Origin: Serripes groenlandicus
Taxonomy: Eukaryota > Mollusca > Bivalvia > Cardiida > Cardiidae
Assembly (NCBI GenBank): GCA_031761405.1
Contig: JASEVX010000003.1
Span: forward strand, 145,777,527-145,841,526
Reading direction: 5' to 3'
DNA: 64,000 nucleotides
The notes under the pieces were generated by a model. That model was not told the origin of the DNA. It did not search any database and saw only the letters and a list, made by a program, of their open reading frames with translations. Shown piece after piece: positions 10,860 to 20,590 of the stretch. Numbering within the stretch: the stretch's first letter is position 1; each line of letters opens with the position of its first letter. Made by a program: the position numbers and the translations under genes.

Positions 10860-10937
10860 CAAATATTTGGAATACACACATGTAATAAAGATTTAAATTA
10901 AAAGAAGGAATTGACATTGAGAAACAATGTTTCCTTA

Positions 10938-11161
10938 ACCCTTTCCCTCATACGACAATTCTGCAGCAGACGTCTTTGAACATATTTTGTCAAAAAATGG
11001 AAAATCTGTATAACTGAATGGATAACCTATGACTAAAAGTGGAAAACATTGTGGCAAAAGGAGAAATTGCTCGTCTTGAGCAATTTCTTCTTTTGTCACT
11101 ATGTTTTCAAAAAGCCGTCTGCTGCAGAAGCGTCAGAAAGCATCTTTATGGGGGAAAGGGT
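10938..11161 (+). mobile_element. MITE, complete copy (reference copy of the family)
   Basis: A 224-bp element with inverted ends ACCCTTTCCC..GGGAAAGGGT flanked by TA on both sides. The interior is itself quasi-palindromic: CTGCAGCAGACG near the left end mirrors CGTCTGCTGCAG near the right, and gagaaattgctcg..gagcaatttc forms the central stem. There is no ORF. TA flanks suggest mobilisation by a Tc1/mariner-type transposase; no such enzyme is in the window. This subtype carries CTCATACGACAATTCTGC after the left end. Confidence 0.9.
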
Positions 11162-11507
11162 TAAAATTCAATGCTTTCAATGTCTTATGACGCATCATCA
11201 TAAGTTGGATTGAAGGAAATAACCAATTCAAGATCGATAACTACAGTATTTAGAGATATTAATGACTGCAATTTAAAGAATGTGTTCAAGCAATATATTT
11301 TAACTACAACATTGAATGGGTTATTTGTTCCAAATGTCTGTAAGGGATATGGTTGGTAGAAACCGTTCTTATTCGATAATCCAAAATCGATGTAAATGTT
11401 AGCTATTAAAACCTGTAGCATTTTGTTCCGAAACAGTCTTTAACTGGCTTGGGACAATCAATCTCACGTGACCCCACTTGACAGGTCAAGGTCGTAACGA
11501 AATATGG

Positions 11508-11513
11508 TATAAA
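11508..11513 (+). promoter_or_regulatory. TATA box of the WAP/acidic secreted-protein gene
   Basis: TATAAA about 88 bp before the ATG, giving an expected start near 11535-11545 and a 5' UTR of about 50-60 nt. A CACGTG E-box lies upstream at 11465-11470. Confidence 0.6.
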
Positions 11514-11595
11514 TGGAAGAACTGACCGTTGTTGTTTCATAGTTCAGCAAGACCACTAGCGACTTAGGCGTAATAGTTCAAACGAAATAACAAAG

Positions 11596-14500
11596 ATGGA
11601 AGTTATCTCAAAGATTGTGTTGGTGCTTATATTTGCTGCTATTTGTACAGGTAAGATTGTTATTAACAATTGTCAGTTTTAAAACTTTCGTTATTCGGCA
11701 AAAATGACAGGTGTCAGTATTGGCAGCAATGCAAGCTTAAACTGGGTAAATAATTTTTAGAAACAACAATAACTTAATACATCTACAATGATGGGTTTTG
11801 AAAGGCAAGTTAGGAAAAGGAGTACTCGCTTATAAATGAGCGATTTATTTCCCTTTTTGACACAATGTTTTAAGATCTATTCAAACTACTTTGATTTATT
11901 GAGATTTTCCATAATTTTATTTAAGAATTTTTGAATTCATCTGCTGCATATTTAATATATATGGGGAGTGGTTTCGAGGCTGTCAATTCAAAAAAGGAGA
12001 TTTTTACAACTTATCAATTTTTCATGTAAATAAATAGAGAGACTTAAGAACAGCACCTTCTTTCTAGGTTACTATTTAATCGCCATGAATGGGCCTGCTG
12101 CTATCACATGTTTACATTTACCCCACAATGGTTTACAATACTGTGTCTGCTTAATATGCGTGCAGAAGTAAATCTATCGTAGAAAGGGGTTCATTTAAAC
12201 GCTGTTTGGTAACCATAGGTATGGGGTTAGCCTAACTCTCAATGATATATATATATAAAGTGTTATTATTGAGCTTGGTATTTCTGATATTAGGTTAAAC
12301 AAGTTTGGAAAAGATAAAAAAGCAAACAACCAAAATATTAATCATGAGCAATATTTAGTTTTATGGGATGCTTTCTCTTTAAAATCTATATTCATTTGTC
12401 TTGATTATTCAATACGTCACCCATACTATATTTATTTGTATTGATTATTCAATTCATCACCCATACTATATTTATTTGTCTTGATTATTCAATTCATCAC
12501 CCATACTATATTTATTTGTCTTGATTATTCAATTCATCACCCATACTATATTTATTTGTCTTGATTATTCAATTCATCACCCATACTATATTTATTTGTC
12601 TTGATTATTCAATTCATCACCCATACTATATTTATTTGTCTTGATTATTCAATTCATCACCCATACTATATTTATTTGTCTTGATTATTCAAGTCATCAC
12701 CCATACTATATTTATTTGTCTTGATTATTCAAGTCATCACCCATACTATATTTATTTGTCTTGATTATTCAAGTCATCACCCATACTATATTTATTTGTC
12801 TTGATTATTCAAGTCATCACCCATACTATATTTGTTTGTCTTGATTATTCAATTCATCACCCATACTATATTTATTTGTCTTGATTATTCAATTCATCAC
12901 CCATACTATATTTATTTGTCTTGATTATTCAATTCATCACCCATACTATATTTATTTGTCTTGATTATTCAATTCATCACCCATACGTTTTGGAAGGGTT
13001 TAACAAGAACTAGTTGTTGTATTTGTCCGATTCCATTCAACGATAGCCGAATACTGCCGACAAATGATTTGACAATTTTTTTTGTGATTTTCCGAAAAAA
13101 TTTGCCACGACTACTTGTTATGTCTCCAGGAGGCAGACATCGAGCAAGATTAATATAAGCTCAAAGCTTCCTTTGCAATCGATGTAAAATAAAAAAGCAT
13201 TTATATAACGATCGTTTATTATTCAATCTACATATAGTCTAATATACGTTATTGGTAATACAAAAGAATAATCTCAGGGAGGAGTTGAAAGTCAGATCTG
13301 GATTTATAACTCAACACCCCTCGTGTGTGAATGTTAATGTTATATTTTCTATAACAGCGAGTAAGCCTGGCTTTTGCCCGTCCGATTTAGACCTGCCATC
13401 ACGGATAACAGTGCACAGATATGCGGCCTGTCTAAATGACTACCAGTGTCCAGGGGATCATAAATGTTGTGGGGAAATATGTCACCCACCAGGTGAGTAA
13501 AGAACGAATGCCGTAATGGTATTGTTATCTAGTAAGTTAGTAGTAACCCTTTCCCAAATACAGCAATTCTCCAACAAACGAATTTGAAAAGATACTGGCA
13601 AAAAATTATACAGTTGTATAACATTGTGGCAAAAGGCTATATTGCTTATTATAAACAGTACAATCTCTCCTTTTGCCATAATGTGTCCAAAAGTTGTATA
13701 CCGCAAAGGCGTCAGAAGGCGTCTGAGAGGGTGAAAGTGTTTATCTTAATATGTATATAGCGCGCAATGTTTCACTGTGAGTGTGTGTCACAGTATGCCA
13801 GTTATATCACAGCTCTCACCAGGATTACTAAAACTACCTGTATGTATTCTCATTCTAATGAATCGGTCGTAATGTTTTCAACGATTGATTGTTCGATTGG
13901 GGTTGAACGCAGTTTTCAACAACTGTTCAGTAATATCACGGCAGTAAGCTACTCATGTTTTTCCTGGCTTCATCACACCACACAACATACCTTCCAAGCT
14001 ACGGGCTGATTGAGGGTCAATGAAGTTCATATAATTTTCGCCAAAACATATACGCGAGTAGCCCTAAAAAAGCAGATGCACACTTCCAGAATATGTGTTG
14101 AGTGTAATTAAATGAAGAGTCTAATTGAGAAAAATTGCTTTTAGACAAAGTACACGGACACTTTAGGGTTTTGAGTTCAAATATGGCTTTTCAATCTTGA
14201 CATACAAGTCAAGTGCCCTTATCATGTATCCTGTATCTGTATTATTTGCAGCATGTGATCGGGACGTTCCAAAGGTTGCGTGTCTGGTCAATCCATGTGA
14301 CTTTTCAGTATGCAATGCAGTGCCGGATGCAAAGTGTTTGTAAGTAAATAGTTATTACTTATTGTTAGTATGTTGTTAATATGAACTATGTTACGATGAC
14401 GTAAATGAACTCGGTATGTAAAGTGCAATGCTCTTGTGTTTGTATTTTGTTTGTTTTGACCTTTGTTTTCCATCTTCTTTTTCAAGTGTATCGTACGTAA

Positions 14501-16013
14501 GCTGTTATTAACCCTTTTCCACATGCACACACAATCTGCAGCAGACGACTTTGAAGACAATTACACAAATATAGGGGAAATGTCTATCTATGTATGAAAG
14601 TGTAACTATTGAATATATTTAAAAAGATTGCGACTAAAGGAGAAAATGCTCATCATGAGTAATTTCTCCCTTTGCCACAATGTTTTCAAAAGTTGTCTGA
14701 TGCAAAGGCGTCATAAAGCGCATGTGTGTGGGAAAGGGTGAATGCATCATGCACGGATTAAAACTCTTTGTGAAATTAAGTCAATTTAAGTGCAGCATAT
14801 AGATGATACTTGCATAAAAATTCATTGTAAATCATGAATTATAGAAAGTACTTTATTTTGATTGGTTGAAATACATGTAGCGATCTGGTATTTTCCGAAA
14901 AGGAGTCAAATGACAAAATATTCGAGGTTCTTTTTTTATTTTTAGATGACTTAGCAGAAATGTTGCTTAAGTGGCCCTCTACAAAACGTATTCAATTTTT
15001 TTTGATAAGTAAAATTTAATGTAGTCATATTGTCCGAAAGAGCACATTCTCTGCTATGCGCATAGCAGAGAATGTGCTCTTCCAGACAATATGATTACAT
15101 TGAACCCGAGGCTATAGTATAACATTCTTACGTTACAATCATTAATATCTTCTTTCAGCCAGAACCCATGTGGCGAATGTAAGGCAGTGTGGTTTATTGA
15201 ATCGGGAAATGTAGACAGTCTTTGTAAAAATGAAGACGATCGAAGTATCGGCACTGCTGACGCTTTAGCTTCGGATGAAACATATGATTCAGTCGATAAG
15301 CTGGAAGACCTGTTAGGAGACGATGCAAGCGAAGATGGTGATGATCTTAACGATGACGTTGACGCAGATGAAGAGGAAAACAGCGATGACGACAAGGAAA
15401 GTGATGTTGATGTTAATTCAGATGATAATAATGATGATAATGACCATTCAGATGATAATGTTGATGCCGATTCAGCTGATATTGATGATGATGAAGATGA
15501 TGCCAATTCAAACGACGACGATGATGATAGCGACAACGTCGTGATTACTAGCGATGAAGAGTAAGTTAACCCTTTCATGATATGCTCGGCATAAATCTAC
15601 TCAGAAATATCATCGTGCGTCGGCAATAATTCATTGTCTTGATACTTTCATTCCTTCTCTACACATTGTTATATCCGGTTACTTTACAAGCGCGTTGACG
15701 AAAATACCACGTTTACCGATGTTTCTTCTTCATTCAACATAAAAAACACGTTCAATTTGCAGATATGCAAAACATCCTCCTGTTTTGAGGAAAGAGTTTG
15801 ACGTCTTCATTACTTTCTATTTTAAGATTATCATGGAGAGGCAGGAAAGCTCGGCGACGTGGAAGAAAACAAAAATCGAATGCCCTTAAAATGGCCAAGA
15901 AAGCCAAGCGTCAGGAACGACGAAAAGCAAAACTAGCCGCCAAAGGTGAAGAGGCAGAACAATCCAACACAAGAAAGAAAACAGGATGGAGAAAAGGAAG
16001 GCTTGGGTGTTAA
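11596..16013 (+). CDS. Secreted WAP / Cys-rich / Asp-rich / Lys-Arg-rich protein, five exons
   Basis: Predicted exons are 11596-11650, 13358-13492, 14252-14339, 15159-15560 and 15827-16013. All introns are GT..AG, phases agree (1,1,2,2), and the total is 867 nt (288 codons plus TAA). Exon 1 is a signal peptide (MEVISKIVLVLIFAAICT). Exon 2 is a WAP (four-disulfide-core-like) domain with KPGFCP, a Cys-x5-Cys pair, CPGDHKCC and ICHPP, but only six of eight cysteines. Exon 3 and the start of exon 4 form a second Cys-rich module (NPCDFSVC, AKC, NPCGEC). The rest of exon 4 is a long Asp/Glu tract; exon 5 is Lys/Arg-rich. WAP domains are protease-inhibitor or matrix modules, and Asp-rich tracts bind calcium in shell-matrix proteins, so an extracellular-matrix role is plausible but inferred. 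A different frame stays basic to 16309, suggesting a one-base frameshift near 15970-15990. If the exon 4 donor is unused, a TAA at 15562 ends the protein after the acidic tract. Confidence 0.8.
11651..13357 (+). other. Intron 1 of the WAP/acidic gene
   Basis: Donor GTAAGA after the signal-peptide exon, acceptor ttttctataacag before the WAP exon. No coding features; it holds the 40-bp minisatellite. A 65-codon open frame at 12961-13158 is an array-edge artefact. Confidence 0.7.
12404..12986. repeat. 40-bp minisatellite in intron 1, about 14.5 units
   Basis: Units of ttgattattcaattcatcac followed by ccatactatatttatttgtc repeat with almost no change. The main variant is aattcatcac against aagtcatcac, and the variants cluster in blocks. 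The high uniformity suggests recent expansion or strong homogenisation. Confidence 0.95.
13546..13735 (+). mobile_element. MITE copy in intron 2 of the WAP/acidic gene
   Basis: TA|ACCCTTTCCC left end, central tggcaaaagg..ccttttgcca stem, right end decayed to gagagggtg. Confidence 0.7.
13880..14010 (-). mobile_element. 3' part of a family A SINE (intron 2)
   Basis: ttgattgttcgattggggtt, gaacgcagttttcaacaa and taatatcacggcagtaagc match the 3' half of the SINE at 10554-10859. The tRNA head is missing, so it is a 5'-truncated old copy. Confidence 0.7.
14511..14740 (+). mobile_element. MITE copy in intron 3 of the WAP/acidic gene
   Basis: TTA|ACCCTTTTCC left end, CTGCAGCAGACGACTTTGAA, central stem, and GTGGGAAAGGGT right end; nearly full length. 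Confidence 0.8.
15018..15101. repeat. Near-perfect 84-bp palindrome in intron 3
   Basis: Two 42-bp arms with about three mismatches and no loop, centred at ctgctatgcgcatagcag. It ends about 58 bp before the exon 4 acceptor and does not match the MITE. It would form a strong hairpin in the pre-mRNA or a cruciform in DNA. Confidence 0.9.
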
Positions 16014-16309
16014 AGAGAAAGGCAATGAAGGCAGAACGAAAGGCCGCCAGGAAAGCCGCTAAATCGGAAAAATGGAACGGAATGTCCGCAGATGAAATAC
16101 AAGCAGCCAAGGCATCGAGGCGAGCAGCGAGAATTGAAAAGAAGCAACAGTTTCTGAGTATGTCTGTGGATGACAGACGCACAGCAAAAATGGAACGAAG
16201 ACAACAAAGGATCAACAAAAGTATGCGGAAAAAGGAAAACAGAATGGAAAAATCCGCACGTCAAATGCAAAAGATGTACCACCGAAGAGCTGGTATAAAA
16301 CGCACGTAA
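16014..16309 (+). pseudogene. Out-of-frame continuation of the basic tail
   Basis: From about 15970 a second frame stays open to TAA at 16307-16309 and encodes further Lys/Arg/Ala/Met-rich sequence (KAERKAARKAAK, MSADEIQAAKASRRAARIEK, MSVDDRRTAKMERRQQR). Composition and internal repetition match exon 5, so this is very likely the original C-terminus separated by a single-base indel. It could be a real mutation, an assembly error in an A-rich run, or an alternative 3' splice choice. Confidence 0.55.
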
Positions 16310-16357
16310 TTATACAAAAGTTATAAATTAGCAATTCAGGTTTAATCTTTTTTTTTC

Positions 16358-16562
16358 CCATTCCCACATACATACGCCCTCCGACGCCCCCGCAGCAGAC
16401 ACACTGTTTACATGATCGTGGCTAGAGAAGAATTTGCTGATGATGATAAATTTCTAATTTCTACTTATGCCACAATGTCTTCATTTTGATTCATTTTTTT
16501 TTCCATAAATTGAGCTTCCATATTCTGTTTTCAATGCTAAATTGTTATATGTGGGAAAGGGT
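16358..16562 (+). mobile_element. MITE copy, diverged
   Basis: cattcccacatacatacgcc at the left, gcagcagacacactg, and TATGTGGGAAAGGGT|TA at the right. It lies just after the WAP/acidic gene. Confidence 0.7.
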
Positions 16563-16771
16563 TAAGTCACCTCCGGTAATAGCATCGCATAAAGGTGAAG
16601 TGACGTAAAACTAGAAGAACTTAACTTCAAACATTTCACAAAGTTTACACCTATATATATATGTAGCCGGACAGTGAATGTTATTGGGAGTGAACGCACA
16701 CACTCGTCTGACGAGGTGCCTGTAAACAATAACTGAGGCACCGCACCATCCAAACCTCACTCCCTTGGTTA

Positions 16772-16995
16772 ACCCTTTCCCTCATACGACAATTCTGCAG
16801 CAGACGACTTTGAACATATTTTGTCAAAAAATAGAACATCTCTATAATTGAATGGATAACCTATGACTAAAAGTGGAAAACATTGTGGCAAAGGGAGAAA
16901 TTGCTCGTTCTGAGCAATTTCTTCTTTTGTCACTATGTTTTTAAAAAGCCGTCTGCTGCAGAGGTGTCAGAAAGCGTCTATATGACAGAAAGGGT
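16772..16995 (+). mobile_element. MITE, complete copy
   Basis: 224 bp, TA|ACCCTTTCCCTCATACGAC to cagaaAGGGT|TA, very close to the copy at 10938. Confidence 0.85.
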
Positions 16996-18325
16996 TAACA
17001 AGGCAAACCAACCTTAACCCGAATTTGAAAACATTTAGAAATAAGTGTTGTAACTTTTGAAATGAATTGCCTTACTTGTAATTTCAACTCGGTCAGCGCC
17101 AATTGAGGTTTATGCAAACAATACAGATTCAGGTGAGTGAGCTTGTAATGAGCTGTTTCACCTGATATCAGCATTGTTGGCCTTTCAAAATATTCTCAAA
17201 CTCTTATTACAATATAGGTATCCGATTTTGAACATTGAATAGTCTAATTTAGGAAATTCGGCGCTTAAAGATATTTACTTTGAAAATAAATTCAAATGCT
17301 ATGTTCAGATGAATACAGAGTTTTAAACACATTCTATATCTCCTTTTAAAACAATGCTTTCAAGAACTTATTTGCACCAGGGTCGTTAGATTGTTTCTAT
17401 TTAGGATAAAGGACCTATGGGTTTTCTTTCACAGTATGTACATTTATTTTAACTTGATTGTCAAAATGATGACATGTTTGTAAATCATTCATCAATACAT
17501 CGACGATTCCTTTATTTCCCCTTATTTGTAAGTATTGTTACTACTTTGCAACTTTAACGGCGTATTCCTTGTACTGCATGTATTTGGATAGTCTAAATAC
17601 AGAGAGTGGTATATATTGTCCAGCAGAAATGAATCTCAATACAAGTTTGGCTGTGTAGTTAACTTAACACATGGGTATATGACCCTTTGGTAGAAAATGA
17701 ATAAAACTTGAAACTTGAAACTTATAAATGATTCCTCCATGGTGTTCTTATTGAGTCATTGCTATATTTGAGTATAACTATGAGATATAATATGAAGCAG
17801 TGACTAAATTGAAACAAATCAGACTTATCCCAATTTTGCGAAAAATTAAATTTTACATATAAACTATTCCTTTTATTGGCTTATGAAAAATGGATATGTT
17901 GTGTATGCTATTGTTCTAAAACTTTCAATCCTTATCCGGCTACGTTTACTGCAACCGTTGATAGATTCGGCCATAAGGCGAGACTAGGCTTTCCACATTT
18001 CTTGAGCATATGTTGTTAAGATTGGTACAATATAGCAGACAATGTAGTCACATATCAAAATGCACGGATATTATCTCTGTGCATGCTTCGTTATTTTTTT
18101 CCTGCTAAATTGTCGTCTGCAACCTTTAGTTAATCTTTTAGGTTGATGGTGAAATGAGAATCTGGGTGTCAAACAGCTTGGGTCTCGTATCAGGCCCCAT
18201 GTTTGATTGGATTAATCTGGATCAAAACTGTTTGCGTAGTTCATCACCATTTGGCTATATCTGTCCTTCGCGTTCAAAGAGTTTAGGCTGATATTGGTGT
18301 TCATTGTTTCCAAACGTTGTTTATC
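16996..18325. other. AT-rich region without a recognisable gene
   Basis: No supported coding sequence. AATAAA at 17700-17705 is followed by repeated aacttgaaac and could be a distal polyadenylation site of the upstream gene; this is uncertain. Confidence 0.4.
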
Positions 18326-18547
18326 CTTTACCCTCATACAGACGCTTTCTGACGCCTATGAAGCAAAACACTTTTGAAGACGTTGTGACAATAGGAGAAA
18401 TTCCTCTAAACGAGCATTTTCCCCTTTTCCCACAGTGTTTCCAACCTTTTTTCAACAATTGACCTCAGATTTACAAAGAATTTCCATGTTATAGCCCAGA
18501 TGTTTTCAAAGCCGTCTGCTACAGATTGTATGTATGTGGGAAAAGGT
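18326..18547 (+). mobile_element. MITE copy
   Basis: Left end taccctcatacagacgcttt, central stem gagaaattcctctaaacgag, right end atgtgggaaaaggt|ta. Confidence 0.75.
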
Positions 18548-19045
18548 TAAAGTTCTATATAACAGAATATGTTAATTTTACTTAAATTCACCTAGAGCAG
18601 GATGAGGGTTAACGAGAGAGATTATGTATGTATTTATGTACTTGTACAAGTAAGTATTGAGTCACGTCACGTGGTTTGGTGTTTTACTGTTCCTCATAAT
18701 TGGCATCATATACGTTATATTGGCGTTCATGTAGTGGGGCTACGCTTTAAGAATTGTGTCAGAAAATGCATTTCTGTCTTTATAACCTATAGGTGGACGG
18801 TGGAGTCTCTAATGAGACTGTGTGTACCCATGGGCTTACCTGAGTCTTGACTGTGAACATATCCAATTAGACACCAAATCGCCAGACGTGGTACAAATGT
18901 ACAATTTTATATTTTTAATAAAACTTCTTTTTTGTATATAAATCGTTTTTGATTTTATTTCTTATTTTCTTTATAATGATTAATGTACGCTACTTTTACC
19001 ACATTCAACAGTATTTCAATTATATTACGACATTTTATGGGTTAA

Positions 19046-19627
19046 TTCCCAGTCATCTGCTGCAGATTTGTTGTAAGTTGGAAAGGTTAATTCCACGTAC
19101 AGTAACGGTATACATCGCATTATACTATTTATCCTCTCAATCCGGAACATGACGGAAATTACGACTTACATTTCGGAACCATTTCTCTGATACAGACGAT
19201 TTTGGACTCAACTCAATTTGACGAAAACTAAACAGAAAAGGGAGGAATTGCCCAAATCAAGCAGTGTCCCCATTTCCACACAATGTGTTCTGTTTCATTC
19301 CCCCAGCGAAACTTATTAGCAAATATCTTCTTCAAATATCAAAGATATTGCATATTTGCTCATTCGAAAAAGATATGTTTCTCTTTGTGTATTTCAATGC
19401 AGAATACTTTTAACCATTTCCACTTACGACTCATCTGCAACAGACGACTTTGGAAACTTCTCGACAAAACAATTGGTCTTTTCTATAAGTGAAAGTATGA
19501 TTATTGAACAGAATTGAACACATTGTGACAATAAAAGTAATTGCTCAGTCAGAGCAATTCCTCTTTTTGTCACAAAGTTATCAAAATGCGTCTGTTTCAA
19601 ATGCGTTTGCCAGTTGGAAATGGATTA
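19046..19627 (+). mobile_element. Cluster of MITE pieces
   Basis: A right-end fragment at 19046-19087 (catctgctgcagatttgttg), a diverged middle piece at about 19185-19292, and a nearly full diverged copy at 19411-19627 (taaccatttccacttacgac to ttggaaatgg). Confidence 0.6.
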
Positions 19628-20114
19628 CTATCATTTATTTATTAGGGATATTGTAAAGGGATTCGTGAACATGAAGATACTACACAGGTGTGTATGAGAA
19701 GTAGATGGTCTCAATTACCTAAAAGGGAAGTAACTCTTGTGATAATGCCTGAACATACTCATAATTGCGTCCCATATCGTCCTTTTTGGTTTTGAAACTC
19801 CCGGATCGATGTGTTTTGTCAACAACTATGTTTCACTGTTTGCTAGCTTGATCTGTATTTAAGACCGTTTTCAACTGTCTTTCACTTAGACCGAATGTAT
19901 TACCAAGCTCATCAAGGATCGATGTTTTATTATTCAACATCGATAAATCAATGTTTGCTAGCTTGCTCTATATATTCTGTGCTTAAGACCGTTTTCAACA
20001 ATATTACAACACCGATGTATCAGTGTTTCCTAGCTCGCTTTGTGTTTTAAACCTTTTCCAACAGTATTTCAATTAGATCCGACGTTCTTTCACATTGTAT
20101 TGCCGTACGCTTAC

Positions 20115-20345
20115 CAAGACTACATCGATATATCAGGACTGCCTCGGGTGCGAGAGGTCGCATATTCGATTCCCGATCGGGTCATTTCCATATGGTAGTA
20201 ATGGCTGCCCTCTTTGGCTCGCATGATTGCGGAGTTAGCATTACGACTGACTGGCTGGTGTCATGATAAACGTTACCAGTAGTACTGGTAACTTACCTAG
20301 GAAACGCCGTAATATAACTGAAAAATTGTTGAAAGTGATGTAAGA
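20115..20345 (+). mobile_element. tRNA-derived SINE (family B)
   Basis: The head has a B box-like catattcgattcccgatcgg, followed by a body (ggtagtaatggctgccc, ggtgtcatgataaacgttac). The 3' part, gccgtaatataactgaaaaattg, is shared with family A SINEs. Confidence 0.7.
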
Positions 20346-20449
20346 CACCAATCACAATTAATCGATATATCAGATATACCAATTTTTGCCAGAATGTTTT
20401 CGAAAAATGTCTGCTGCGTCAAAATGCGTCTGCGTCTACATGTGAGGAA

Positions 20450-20590
20450 TCGCCCCGGTAATGGTAGGTCGTCCTTCTCGGGTGTGGGAGATCGCGGGTT
20501 CGATCCCCGTCCGGGTCATACCAAATACTTTAAAGATAGAAGTAATGTGTTTCCCTTCTTGGCGTTCAGTATAGCAGGGTAAACATTATG
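20450..20590 (+). mobile_element. Family B SINE head and body leading into the 52-bp array
   Basis: gatcgcgggttcgatccccg is a clear B box, followed by gtccgggtcataccaaatac and the same body as the SINE at 20115 (tgatgtcatgataaatggac). It passes without a break into the tandem array. A MITE fragment (about 20385-20440) lies just before. Confidence 0.75.

Larger units (their letters stand above)
7047..10885 (-). repeat. Right arm of the giant inverted duplication
   Basis: Reverse complement of the left arm. Similarity continues outside the SINE at 10554-10859: caaatatttggaatacacac at about 10860-10880 corresponds to gtgtatttcaaatatttgg at 3606-3624. The longer length compared with the left arm comes from extra 51-bp units, a local duplication at 10018-10196 and the SINE. 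Confidence 0.85.

Noticed and set aside
3601..10885. A single Foldback-type transposon with repeat-filled terminal inverted repeats
   Set aside because: The arms contain MITEs and other dispersed repeats in normal genomic order, and similarity reaches past the proposed ends. A transposon is not excluded but is less likely than an inverted duplication.
15187..15564. Stand-alone 125-residue acidic protein
   Set aside because: The frame starts with GTG and extends upstream in phase with the Cys-rich exons; it is part of exon 4.
18602..18850. 82-codon open frame as a gene
   Set aside because: No domain, signal peptide or splice context; comparable frames arise by chance in this DNA.
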